A stretch of DNA of 40,130 nt. It comes from Gemmatimonadota bacterium. Lineage in GTDB: Bacteria; Latescibacterota; UBA2968; UBA8231. Positions 30,315 to 38,462 of the stretch are shown here, piece after piece. The stretch is from positions 1-40,130 of the forward strand of contig JABHDC010000001.1 of assembly GCA_018673255.1 (NCBI GenBank), written 5' to 3'. The position numbers and the translations under genes were made by a program. The first letter of the stretch is position 1. Each line of letters opens with the position of its first letter. The notes under the pieces were generated by a model. That model did no database searches. It saw only the letters and a list, made by a program, of their open reading frames with translations, and was not told the origin of the DNA.

Positions 30315-31487
30315 ATGAAAGAGAAAGACATCCTTCCCGACTTCCTCGATATTGCGCTGCCTCTGCTGCGGTTGCCCACGGCCCCCTACCACGAGCACCA
30401 CATTGTGGCTGCCATTGACCGAGTCGTGGCTGGTTGGGCTGCCAGCGATGCACCTCTCACCAGTCAGCGAGACGCTGCCGGGAATATGTGGATCCGCTAC
30501 GATGGCCGCGGCCAGGGACCGTGGCTCCACCTGACGGGACATCTCGACCATCCTGGATTTGGATACGTCGAACACCTGACCGCACGAGATCTCCTGTTCG
30601 AACGGCTCGGCGGTGTACCGGCGCAATTTTGTCGCAATGCGCCCGTGCAGATCCACGCCAGCGACGGGTCGCATCGCGCCTTGGCCGGCACGATCATCTC
30701 CTATATAGAAGAGGGACTGTTCGACGGCGAGCCCCGTCCCGCATTCCGCGTTCGCCTGGACGAAGGCACTGAAGGCAGCCAGTTGATCGGCCCAGGGTCA
30801 TTCGCCATGTGGGATCTGCCCTGGGCCTCGACCAAGAAACAGCGCCTTCGCGCGCCCGCCTGCGATGACGTGGCCGGCGTGGCCGTCGCACTGGCCGTCC
30901 TGTCTCAAGTGATCAAGCAGAAGCTCGATACCCGCCTGGGACTTCTGCTCACGCGGGCCGAAGAGACCGGCTTTGGCGGCATGCTTGATCTGGTCACAGC
31001 CGATGGCCTGGACCGGGAAGCGGTCTACATCAACATCGAGTGTTCCAGTTGTCTGTCAGGTGCGCCCCTCGGCGAGGGACCGGTGATCCGTGTCGGTGAT
31101 CGGCGCTGGCTCTTCGACCCCGTCATCACGGCCGCTCTGGTGGCGGCAGCCGGCGGCAGCGCATCCAGGGAGGCGATCCCGGTCCAGCGACGCCTGATGG
31201 ACGGCGGAACGTGTGAGGCCACCGTTCTGTCACGGGCGGGGGTTCCCACGGCAGCCGTCGCACTGCCCTTGGGAAACTATCACAACACCGGCAAACACGG
31301 CGTCCGGCCAGAGGTGATCGACCTCAACGATGCAGCCCATCTGATCAGATTGCTGCTTCGCCTTGCTGAAAGCCGCACAGCCGACCTTCTCGACCCCACA
31401 CTGGATCCCCTCGGCAAGGAACTGTCACGGCGCCATCAGGCCCAGAGCCCCCGGTTGCGCCAGAGTGCGCCTGGCCTCCCCTCCTAG
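30315..31487 (+). CDS. M42-type (M20/M42 clan MH) metallo-aminopeptidase
   Basis: A cytoplasmic dinuclear-zinc exopeptidase of the M42/M20 group, probably an aminopeptidase on short peptides. All expected active-site elements are visible: the zinc His/Asp pair in LTGHLDHPG (His76, Asp78), bridging Asp in APACDDVAGVAVAL (about 184), catalytic/ligand Glu in TRAEETGFGG (216-217), Glu242 in INIECSS and final His in GNYHNTGKHG (323). The lid region (about 85-165) matches the M42 beta-barrel insertion. The 390-aa size is slightly above the usual 340-360 because of a C-terminal tail. There is no signal peptide. It diverges from the OPT/M28-FtsX cluster, consistent with degrading imported peptides. 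Its 3' end faces the SDR gene across a MITE-like element. Confidence 0.88.
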   Translation: MKEKDILPDFLDIALPLLRLPTAPYHEHHIVAAIDRVVAGWAASDAPLTSQRDAAGNMWIRYDGRGQGPWLHLTGHLDHPGFGYVEHLTARDLLFERLGGVPAQFCRNAPVQIHASDGSHRALAGTIISYIEEGLFDGEPRPAFRVRLDEGTEGSQLIGPGSFAMWDLPWASTKKQRLRAPACDDVAGVAVALAVLSQVIKQKLDTRLGLLLTRAEETGFGGMLDLVTADGLDREAVYINIECSSCLSGAPLGEGPVIRVGDRRWLFDPVITAALVAAAGGSASREAIPVQRRLMDGGTCEATVLSRAGVPTAAVALPLGNYHNTGKHGVRPEVIDLNDAAHLIRLLLRLAESRTADLLDPTLDPLGKELSRRHQAQSPRLRQSAPGLPS

Positions 31488-31502
31488 ACCTGTACCCGCC
31501 TG

Positions 31503-31664
31503 GTGCCCTGTTAAGGAATCAGCATTGTGTAGTTCGGTCGGCGAAACGCCTGGCTCACAAGGCGCGCGACCGATGTGGGTCAGTGGGACCCAGCGAGGGA
31601 GCGCAACGTAGTGAGCCAGGATGGATCGACGGCCGAATACAAGGATCATTCCTTAACAGGGCAC
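31503..31664. mobile_element. MITE-like palindromic element, long copy (162 bp)
   Basis: The ends are perfect 17-bp inverted repeats GTGCCCTGTTAAGGAAT. Homology between the arms continues imperfectly for about 55 bp and finishes in a perfect CCTGGCTCAC/GTGAGCCAGG pair (31549-31558 and 31611-31620), around a 52-bp centre. There is no coding capacity. It lies between the convergent ends of the aminopeptidase and SDR genes, and the SDR stop codon TAG uses its outer base. A shorter copy is at 36351-36428. The size and lack of an open frame fit a non-autonomous transposon (MITE). I cannot assign a parent IS family and see no clear target duplication. Confidence 0.85.
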
Positions 31665-32440
31665 TAAACGATCGTCCAGCCACCATCCACGACGAGGATG
31701 TGTCCCGTGATCATGCTGGCTGCTTCGGATGCCAGAAAGATCACGGGTGCCGAAATCTCCTCAGGTTCAGCCAGGTCACCCCGCAACAGATTCTTTGTCT
31801 TGACCGCATCAGCAAACGCTTGAGAATCCCGCATCGCCCCTTCGGCCATGGGTGATCGCGTCACTGTGGGTGCCACGGCATTTACCCGAATCCCATACTC
31901 AGCCCACTCAGCGGCCATGGTACGAGTCAGATTGTTGGCGCCTCCCTTGGCCCCCGAATATGGACCGCGCTCCGGAGCCCCGACGACACCGGCCTGGGAC
32001 GTAATATTGATGATGCAGCCACGGATGCCGCGTGCGATCATGTGTTTGGCGACCACCTGAGAACAGAAGAACACGTTCTTCAGATTGGCATCAACGATGA
32101 GATCATAGAGTTCCTCATCGTAATCGAGGATCTTCCCCAGCTTGTTGTAGCCGGCATTATTCACCAGCACGTCGATACCACCCACCTCGGCCTCGACAGC
32201 GGCAAAGAAGGCCTTGATCGAGGCCACATCGGTTACGTCCAGTGAGTGGATGAAGCAGGATCCTCCCTTGCCCTCAATCTCTTCGCGAAGGGTCTCCAGT
32301 TCACCCATCGTGCGGCTGCCCACCGCGATGCGGGCACCTGATTCAGCGGCCTCCAGGGCCATCATCCGACCGAGACCGCGACCGGCACCGGTGACAACGA
32401 CAGTCTTGCCGTCTAGAGCAAAGCGTTTGAGAGCAGGCAC
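31664..32440 (-). CDS. SDR-family NAD(P)-dependent oxidoreductase
   Basis: A classical short-chain dehydrogenase/reductase that oxidises or reduces a secondary alcohol/ketone. The cofactor motif TGAGRGLG (17-24), NNAG (94-97), catalytic Ser148 and Tyr161-x3-Lys165 (YSGAK) are all present in a 258-aa protein of normal size. The acidic or basic residue deciding NAD versus NADP is not clear. The sequence resembles gluconate 5-dehydrogenase or 2-deoxygluconate 3-dehydrogenase-like enzymes. The start is GTG 32440 with GAGGAG nine bases upstream. With the LarA-like and isomerase genes upstream on the same strand it suggests a sugar-acid/hydroxy-acid pathway (inference). Its TAG stop sits at the edge of the MITE-like element. 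Confidence 0.92.
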   Translation of the reverse strand: MPALKRFALDGKTVVVTGAGRGLGRMMALEAAESGARIAVGSRTMGELETLREEIEGKGGSCFIHSLDVTDVASIKAFFAAVEAEVGGIDVLVNNAGYNKLGKILDYDEELYDLIVDANLKNVFFCSQVVAKHMIARGIRGCIINITSQAGVVGAPERGPYSGAKGGANNLTRTMAAEWAEYGIRVNAVAPTVTRSPMAEGAMRDSQAFADAVKTKNLLRGDLAEPEEISAPVIFLASEAASMITGHILVVDGGWTIV

Positions 32441-32488
32441 GGATTGGAACTCCTCATCAACGAGATTGGGTGGATGACAGGGAAGCGG

Positions 32489-33670
32489 TTAGTTAGCTGC
32501 CGTCTGCAGCGCCCCCGCAGGGAACACGGCGACCCGCGCCGCATCACCATGAATCTGCTGCAGCGCGGACAGTAATTCAGACCATGTGCGGAACAGAGTC
32601 ACATACTCGCCATACATCGATTCACCGTCGTAGCGGTTGACGCCGGGTGAATAAATGAAGGTGCGCCGAGCCATGGGAACAGGTTTTCCGCGTAGCGCAG
32701 TGCCGGGCCCGAGGACCGAATGCCAACCCGCCCCCTCTGAACAGGCACTGGCCATCACGATGGTCGCATCCTTTGTGAAGGGATCGCGCTTGCTACTGCT
32801 CAGGGGTACCATGGCCAGCCCTGCCTGACACAACTCAGTGTCCTTGGGAAAGGCATTAAATACCCCGATGTCCAGAGGACCCTCCGGCAGCTCGGTCGCA
32901 TATAGATTGCTTCCGTGTTCACAACCAGCCCGGTAGGCCAATGCAGGATCACCGGCTACCAGTTCCATCACATCCAGATCCTCGTTGAGGAGTGGATTGA
33001 CGATGAACTTGAGCCCCGCCATGCGGGCCACTTCATCCAGATGGGGTCGAAATGCCTCGCCGCGCACGTAGCGATGATTGAGCAGGATCGTCTGTTGTCC
33101 ACAGGCCCCGGGGATCAGCAGCTTTGCTCCGCCGCCAAAGAACCCACCACGGGGCGTGATCATCCCAAGGGCGACACGAAGCTGGCAACCCATGAAATCA
33201 CGATTGACGAAGATCGGCACGCCCTGTGAAGAATTGCCGAGGAATTCCAGATTTTCGTATGCATTGTGATTGACGACTCGATATCGGTCGACGATATCAG
33301 CTCCCACCTTCTTGATGAAATCGTCCCGGTCCATGGGCCGGTGCGCCGCGACGGCAGCGATGATCGTGATGTCGTCATCGGCAATGCCACCAGCACTCAG
33401 CTCAGCAAGCAGATACGGCAGAAGTCTGAATGCCGGCGTTGGGCGCGACAGATCATCGAGAAGGATGGCCGCTGAAGAGGCATCCCCAGCCAACTGCTCT
33501 ATACCGGGTGAACCGATGGGTGATGCCAGTCGCTGGCGAATGCCGGCATCGCCGATATCCTCTCCGCCCCGCATCGAGCAGGTCTGCACCTGCCAGCTGT
33601 CGGGAAAGTCGATGGTGTGGCCGCGGCCATCACCATACCAGGCTGCCCAGGGAAGTTGCAGACTCTGCAT
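32489..33670 (-). CDS. LarA-like (DUF2088) protein with an altered catalytic His
   Basis: Related to the nickel-pincer lactate racemase LarA and its wider family of hydroxy-acid racemases/epimerases. The N-terminal domain has DDLSRPTP (residues 72-79), AAVAAHRPMDRDD with His110, VNHNAYENLE, the lysine that carries the cofactor in GGGAKLLIPG (Lys183) and LLNHRY (His199). These match LarA His108, Lys184 and His200. In place of the PHxxAGFSGG motif with His174, this protein has TPRGGFFGGG, so that histidine is Arg174. It may act on another hydroxy acid or be inactive. ATG 33670 has a GAGG site close by and follows the isomerase stop by six bases. Confidence 0.82.
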   Translation of the reverse strand: MQSLQLPWAAWYGDGRGHTIDFPDSWQVQTCSMRGGEDIGDAGIRQRLASPIGSPGIEQLAGDASSAAILLDDLSRPTPAFRLLPYLLAELSAGGIADDDITIIAAVAAHRPMDRDDFIKKVGADIVDRYRVVNHNAYENLEFLGNSSQGVPIFVNRDFMGCQLRVALGMITPRGGFFGGGAKLLIPGACGQQTILLNHRYVRGEAFRPHLDEVARMAGLKFIVNPLLNEDLDVMELVAGDPALAYRAGCEHGSNLYATELPEGPLDIGVFNAFPKDTELCQAGLAMVPLSSSKRDPFTKDATIVMASACSEGAGWHSVLGPGTALRGKPVPMARRTFIYSPGVNRYDGESMYGEYVTLFRTWSELLSALQQIHGDAARVAVFPAGALQTAAN

Positions 33671-33676
33671 GTCGCC

Positions 33677-34441
33677 TCAGGGCAGTCCGAAGCCGCGCAG
33701 ATTCTTCAGACTCAGCTCCAAGGCGTCGAAGGGATCCTGCTGACACCGGTCCTGCTCGATGAGATACCACTCGATATTGGCCGCCTGACACGCAGCGATG
33801 ATCTGCGGCCACTCCAGATTACCTTCCCCCACCTCGGCGAACAACTGTTCGCTCCCCTTCATGGCCAGATCCTTGAAGTGGACGATCTTCATCCGATCCT
33901 GCAACCTCTGCAACCAGCTGACCGGGTTACCACCACCGTGCTGGATCCAGTAAGTGTCCACCTCGAAGGAGAACGTCGCTGGATCACTCTCGTCGGCCAG
34001 GATGTCCAGGCCGGTCTGTGAACCGAAGCGCTCCAACTCGAAACTGTGGTTGTGATACGAGAAGCTCAGCCCTGCAGCGATGAGGGGGCGTGCGGCTTCG
34101 GAACCCTCGGCCGCAAAGCGATGGAAGCCATCCTCGCTGCGGTAATCGGCGGGCATTCCACCGATGGCAACATGCCGACATCCCCACAGATTGTGCTCAT
34201 CGATCACTCTCTGTGGCTCGTCTCTGATGGCATCAAAACTGATGTGCGTGGCGACGATCTTCAGTTCGTTGTCGTCGGCGATCTTCCTCAATTCAGCCGG
34301 ATCGATCGGCCCCAGGGCTGAGGTCTGTACCGTCTCGTAGCCCATCTGATGCACCCTGGCAAACGTGCTGCGGATCTCATCAGGTGTCTTGAGGAAATCT
34401 CTGAGTGTGTACATCTGTGCGCCGATCACCGAGGATCCCAT
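33677..34441 (-). CDS. Sugar phosphate isomerase/epimerase (xylose isomerase-like TIM barrel)
   Basis: An AP-endonuclease-2-type TIM barrel, a fold used for sugar or inositol isomerases, epimerases and dehydratases. Metal and catalytic residues are visible in order: the HI segment VATHISFDA, SYHNHSFE with His132 and Glu135, FEVDTYWIQ with Asp162, KIVHFKD with His188, and EGNLEWPQII leading to YLIEQD. I chose the ATG at 34441 because GGAG lies just upstream; an ATG at 34450 is three codons longer but has the Shine-Dalgarno abutting it. The substrate is unknown. It is the first gene of the SDR/LarA-like run; the MFS gene lies about 100 bp further upstream. Confidence 0.9.
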   Translation of the reverse strand: MGSSVIGAQMYTLRDFLKTPDEIRSTFARVHQMGYETVQTSALGPIDPAELRKIADDNELKIVATHISFDAIRDEPQRVIDEHNLWGCRHVAIGGMPADYRSEDGFHRFAAEGSEAARPLIAAGLSFSYHNHSFELERFGSQTGLDILADESDPATFSFEVDTYWIQHGGGNPVSWLQRLQDRMKIVHFKDLAMKGSEQLFAEVGEGNLEWPQIIAACQAANIEWYLIEQDRCQQDPFDALELSLKNLRGFGLP

Positions 34442-34544
34442 CGTCTCCATCTCCCGTGTTTCGTCTTAACGGCACGTCATCTCCGATTCCTGACACGCGC
34501 CCTGGTCGGTCTGCGGGTAGGGTAATCCCATCACCCACGAATGG

Positions 34545-35855
34545 TCAATCGGACAGATTGGACCAGCGATGGCGGACAAATCCGGTGAGGAACGCCATAA
34601 CACCCAGCGTCGCCACCGCACCGGAGGCCGCCATGCATCCTACCGCGACTGGCGCTGACCAGATTGCCGCCATGGCACCAGCCTGAACCCGCCCCACCGG
34701 TCCAATACCGATGGCCAGGACCAGCGCGCCCATGGCACGCGAGCGCATGTCGTCGGTCGATTCAACGAGAATGATTGAGCTCTGCATGATGCTGAAACCG
34801 GCTTGTCCCACGCCAGCCACAGCAAGTGCGAGCAGCGACACAGCCATCGATCCGGACAGGCTGAATGCGACCAACCCGATACAGGCGAGGAACGACCCGG
34901 CAGAGAAGATGGTGGGATTGCTCACACTTCGGCGAGCCAGATTGACCGCCAGCAGGCCGATCAGCGCCCCGACGCCATTGGCGGCGCCGAGCAGCCCGAG
35001 ACCAAGGGGGCCCTGACCGAGCACGTCTCTGGCGAAGACGGGCAACAGTGCCTGGAATGGGAAGGCCCAGGCATTCATGATCACCGTGATCAACAACGTT
35101 CCGAGGATGGCGGAATTGCGGCGCACATACGCCAGGCCTTCGCGCAACCGGCCCCAGGCGGCCCGAATCCCGGCCGTCGGTTCCGGCGAGCATGATTGGG
35201 TCTGCAGACCCAAGAGGATGATGAACCCAAGGCCACTGATCCCACACAACAGCCAGAGGGCACCGCCTGCACCCAGGCGCGACATGGCCACGCCGGCCAG
35301 CAGAGGGCCGGACAGCCGCGTCAGGCTCTGCAACACATTCTCCAGCACCATACCATCCACGACACGATCTCTGCCGACCAGATCCGGTACCAGCGCCCGT
35401 CGTGTAGGCCAGTCGAGGGCCCACGCAGCACCATTGATCAGGGCCACAACTGCCAGATTCCAGTACTCGAGCCGATCGGTCTGGTAGAGAATCGCCAGCG
35501 TTGCGGCGCCAAGGAAGTTGATGCCCTGAAGACACTGAACGACACGCCGTCGCTGGAAGCGTTCAGCCCATACCGGGCCGAGGAAGCCGACGAATGGCAC
35601 GGGCACCGATCGGCAGAAGGCGATGACGGACACCCACCAGGCTGAATCGGTGAGTTCCAGTGCAATCCACCCGGTGACGAGGAACTCCATCCACATGGAC
35701 TGCCACCACAATCCATCGGCCAGCAACAGCCGCAGGAAATCGCCCCGAGCCAGGGGCGCCAAGGGACCGGTGCCGAGGATTCCGGAAGACGCCGTTCTCA
35801 CGGGTCTTTTCGTGCTGGTGCCGGGATCACCCTCATCAATATCTTCTGCCGACAT
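34545..35855 (-). CDS. MFS transporter (MFS_3/EntS-like)
   Basis: A 12-helix major facilitator superfamily permease of 436 aa, closest by pattern to the MFS_3/enterobactin-exporter-like group. Visible landmarks are LVTGWIALELTDSAWWVSVI in the first helices, the A-motif-like loop FVGFLGPVWAERFQRRRVV, and the central loop around RAAWGRLREGLAYVRRN. The second half contains GLGLLGAANGVGALIGLLAV. The N-terminus (about 30 residues) is polar. ATG 35855 has AAGGA six bases upstream. Whether it exports or imports cannot be told; its position suggests a solute of the nearby catabolic genes. It diverges from the RidA gene, with only 34 bp between starts. Confidence 0.88.
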   Translation of the reverse strand: MSAEDIDEGDPGTSTKRPVRTASSGILGTGPLAPLARGDFLRLLLADGLWWQSMWMEFLVTGWIALELTDSAWWVSVIAFCRSVPVPFVGFLGPVWAERFQRRRVVQCLQGINFLGAATLAILYQTDRLEYWNLAVVALINGAAWALDWPTRRALVPDLVGRDRVVDGMVLENVLQSLTRLSGPLLAGVAMSRLGAGGALWLLCGISGLGFIILLGLQTQSCSPEPTAGIRAAWGRLREGLAYVRRNSAILGTLLITVIMNAWAFPFQALLPVFARDVLGQGPLGLGLLGAANGVGALIGLLAVNLARRSVSNPTIFSAGSFLACIGLVAFSLSGSMAVSLLALAVAGVGQAGFSIMQSSIILVESTDDMRSRAMGALVLAIGIGPVGRVQAGAMAAIWSAPVAVGCMAASGAVATLGVMAFLTGFVRHRWSNLSD

Positions 35856-35889
35856 TCACATCCTTGCATACCAACCGATGAGGACAACG

Positions 35890-36351
35890 ATGACTGCAAT
35901 GCTGCGCCTGCAGGAAATGGGCATCGAGTTACCCCCTGCCCCGAAGCCGGCCGGATCCTACACCCGGTCCGTACAGAGTGGTCGGCAGATCTATGTCTCG
36001 GGTCAGTTGCCAATCACGGATGGGGACGTCGTCTTCAGTGGCCCCGTCGGCGAGGGCGGCCTGACGGCTGACCAGGGTGCTCAGGCGGCTCGACTGTGCG
36101 CTCTGAATGCGCTCAGCATCCTGGCTGAGGACGCAGGTGACCTGGAACGGATCCAGATCGTGCGAATGACGGGTTATGTAGCCAGTGCCGCGGGGTTCAC
36201 CAGCCAGGCCCAGGTGATGAATGGTGCGTCTGAACTGATGGCGGCGATACTGGGTGAACGTGGCATTCACGCGAGAGTCGCCGTCGGCGTGCAGGGGCTG
36301 CCACTGGATGCAGCCGTCGAACTGGAGGTGATCGCCGAAGTCACCGGCTAG
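35890..36351 (+). CDS. RidA/YjgF family protein
   Basis: A small trimeric enamine/imine deaminase-type protein. The sequence LRLQEMGIELPPAPKPAGSY, RQIYVSGQLP and the C-terminal HARVAVGVQGLPLDAAVELE match the YjgF_like subgroup. The Arg in HARVAVG corresponds to catalytic Arg105 of RidA, so deamination of reactive enamines is plausible. The frame is open back to 35623, across the divergent MFS gene. ATG 35890 is preferred because GAGGA lies five bases before it; ATG 35878 is an alternative. The product is 153 aa. The stop TAG takes its last base from the short MITE-like element. Confidence 0.9.
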   Translation: MTAMLRLQEMGIELPPAPKPAGSYTRSVQSGRQIYVSGQLPITDGDVVFSGPVGEGGLTADQGAQAARLCALNALSILAEDAGDLERIQIVRMTGYVASAAGFTSQAQVMNGASELMAAILGERGIHARVAVGVQGLPLDAAVELEVIAEVTG

Positions 36352-36428
36352 TGCCCTGTTAAGGAATCAGCATTGTGAGCCAGGATGGATCGGCGGCCGA
36401 ATACAAGGATCATTCCTTAACAGGGCAC
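36351..36428. mobile_element. MITE-like palindromic element, short copy (78 bp)
   Basis: It has the same 17-bp terminal inverted repeats (GTGCCCTGTTAAGGAAT) as the element at 31503-31664. It equals that copy with 84 internal bp removed; the junction falls at a shared TG (ATTG-TG-AGCC). It contains one base difference in the shared right arm (ATCGGCGG versus ATCGACGG). It lies between the convergent ends of the RidA and ftsH genes and could fold into a long hairpin in either transcript. Confidence 0.85.
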
Positions 36429-36429
36429 T

Positions 36430-36458
36430 TGACGTCGGCAGCGCATGGCTCGACGTCA
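36430..36458 (-). terminator. Hairpin at the ftsH stop codon, possible terminator
   Basis: TGACGTCG (36430-36437) and CGACGTCA (36451-36458) make a perfect 8-bp stem with a 13-base loop. The ftsH TGA is part of the stem. No T tract follows; together with the adjacent MITE hairpin it could still help end transcription. Confidence 0.35.
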
Positions 36459-38462
36459 GTTCGTGGCTGAATCGTCGGACTGAGGCCCATCCTCCACGTC
36501 AGACTCGTTCGTTGTGGGAGATTCCCCCGGCGCATCCGGGTCGCTCTTGGCGCTGGTCGTCTCGCTGGGCGCCCCATGATCCTTGTTCGAGGTCCCGTCG
36601 TTCACTGCCTCTTCTGCTGCTGGGGCAGCGGCACCGGACAAGGTGTCCTCTTCGTGCCGGGGCTCCTTGCCCAGGATAGCCCGGAGCTGATCGCCTTCCA
36701 TGATCTCAGTCTCGAAGAGAACCGTCACGACCTTTTCCATCTCTTCGCGCTTCTCGGTCAGTACCACCTTGGCGCGTTCATAGCTCTGCGAAATGATGAG
36801 GGCGACCTCCGAGTCGATGCTACGTGAAGTCTCCTCAGAGAACGGTCGGTCGGGGGATCCCATTCCCATGAACTGGTTCTGGTTGCGCTCTTCGCGATGT
36901 GCAACCAGCCCGAGGGTCTCGCTCATTCCGTATTCCTTGACCATGCTCTGGGCGATCGATGTGGCCCGCTGCAGATCATTGGCCGCACCCGTGGAGATCT
37001 CGCTGAAGACGATCTCCTCCGCCGCCCGGCCGCCGAGCAACGCGCAGGTCGTATCGAGCAATTCGTTCTTCGTCATCAGATAGCGGTCTTCGGCTGGGGT
37101 ATTGAGCGTATACCCCAAGGCACCGATGCCACGCGGGATGATGGATATTTTCTCGACAGGATTTGCTTCGTCGAGTAGTTCCCCGACGATGGCGTGTCCC
37201 GCTTCGTGGTAGGCGACGATGCGCCGTTCCTTCTCGTTGAGCACGCGACTCTTGCGCTCCAGGCCACCCACGGCCCGTTCGACGGCCTCGCTCAACTCAT
37301 CCATTGTGATCGTGCTCTTGTTGCGGCGAGCGGCCAGCAAGGCGGCCTCGTTGATCACGTTGGCCAGATCCGCCCCGGCAAATCCCGGGGTCCGAACAGC
37401 GACACGATGCAGATCGACCTGGGTGTCGAGCTTTGCTTCACGAGCGTGAATTCGAAGAATGGCTTCGCGCCCTTTCACGTCGGGACGATCGACTGCGACG
37501 GTGCGATCAAAACGACCGGGTCGCAGCAAGGCAGGATCAAGGATTTCTGGACGATTCGTCGCCGCCATGAGGATGATGCCTGCATTCGTGGCAAAACCAT
37601 CCAGTTCAGTCAACAACTGGTTGAGCGTCTGCTCCCGCTCATCATGTCCGCCGAATCCTCCCACACCACGTGCCTTGCCCAAGGCGTCGAGCTCATCGAT
37701 GAAGATGATCGCGGGGGCATGTTTCTTCGCCTGCTCGAACAGGTCACGCACTCGGGCTGCGCCAACACCGACAAACATCTCGACGAAATCGGACCCACTG
37801 ATCGAGAAGAATGGCACACCCGCCTCACCGGCGACGGCTTTGGCTAACAGGGTCTTGCCCGTTCCCGGTGAACCGACGAGCAACACACCTCGAGGAATCT
37901 TGCCGCCCAGAGCCTGGAAACGTTCGGGGGTCTGGAGAAACTCGACGATTTCCTGCAGCTCTACCTTGGCCTCGTCGATACCAGCCACATCGTCGAAGGT
38001 AATCCCCGTCCCCTTCTCCATGTAGACTTTGGCTTTGCTCTTGCCGATCGACATCAGGCCACCTGAACCGCCGCCCATTCGCCGCGCCATGAACATCCAG
38101 ATACCAACGAAGAACACAGCCGGAAGTATCCATCCGAGCAACGATGTCAGCAGCGTGTTCTCGCGCTTGGCCGTGTACAGAGGAACATGCTCCTGCATCA
38201 GCGGAATCAGCTCATCATCATCCGGCACCCGAGTCACCGTGAAGCTGCGGGTGCCCTCTCCATCCTCGGCAAAGTATTTTCCAGAAATGTCGTCGGAGCC
38301 GATGTATGCTTCGGCCACTCGACCATCCACAACCCATGTGCGGAATTCGCTGTATTTGACCGTATCGACCTGTCCCTCGAAATAGCTCTGCATAACCAGG
38401 AGCAGGAGGATGGTCAGAATGGCGTAGGCGATGGAAAGCTGGGTCTTGCGGTCGAGTCGCAT
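36456..38462 (-). CDS. ftsH: ATP-dependent zinc metalloprotease FtsH
   Basis: A membrane-bound hexameric AAA+ protease that degrades misfolded membrane proteins and selected regulators. From ATG 38462 it has 668 aa: N-terminal membrane helix (about 9-25), an extracytoplasmic domain, a second helix (about 104-126), then the AAA module. Visible are Walker A GSPGTGKT (197-204), pore loop MFVGVG (about 229-234), Walker [10 protein letters not shown] (252-260) and the second region of homology [20 protein letters not shown]. The protease site has HEAGH (419-423) and the third ligand Asp496. A disordered, acidic Ser/Thr/Asp-rich tail (about 605-668) is longer than usual. The frame is open to 38627, but this ATG gives the family N-terminus; no good ribosome binding site is seen. 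Confidence 0.96.
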   Translation of the reverse strand: MRLDRKTQLSIAYAILTILLLLVMQSYFEGQVDTVKYSEFRTWVVDGRVAEAYIGSDDISGKYFAEDGEGTRSFTVTRVPDDDELIPLMQEHVPLYTAKRENTLLTSLLGWILPAVFFVGIWMFMARRMGGGSGGLMSIGKSKAKVYMEKGTGITFDDVAGIDEAKVELQEIVEFLQTPERFQALGGKIPRGVLLVGSPGTGKTLLAKAVAGEAGVPFFSISGSDFVEMFVGVGAARVRDLFEQAKKHAPAIIFIDELDALGKARGVGGFGGHDEREQTLNQLLTELDGFATNAGIILMAATNRPEILDPALLRPGRFDRTVAVDRPDVKGREAILRIHAREAKLDTQVDLHRVAVRTPGFAGADLANVINEAALLAARRNKSTITMDELSEAVERAVGGLERKSRVLNEKERRIVAYHEAGHAIVGELLDEANPVEKISIIPRGIGALGYTLNTPAEDRYLMTKNELLDTTCALLGGRAAEEIVFSEISTGAANDLQRATSIAQSMVKEYGMSETLGLVAHREERNQNQFMGMGSPDRPFSEETSRSIDSEVALIISQSYERAKVVLTEKREEMEKVVTVLFETEIMEGDQLRAILGKEPRHEEDTLSGAAAPAAEEAVNDGTSNKDHGAPSETTSAKSDPDAPGESPTTNESDVEDGPQSDDSATN

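Noticed and set aside
30186..30674. 162-codon minus-strand frame as a full gene
   Set aside because: Most of it is antisense to the aminopeptidase, which has all its zinc ligands; only the last 40 codons look protein-like and are reported as a possible remnant.
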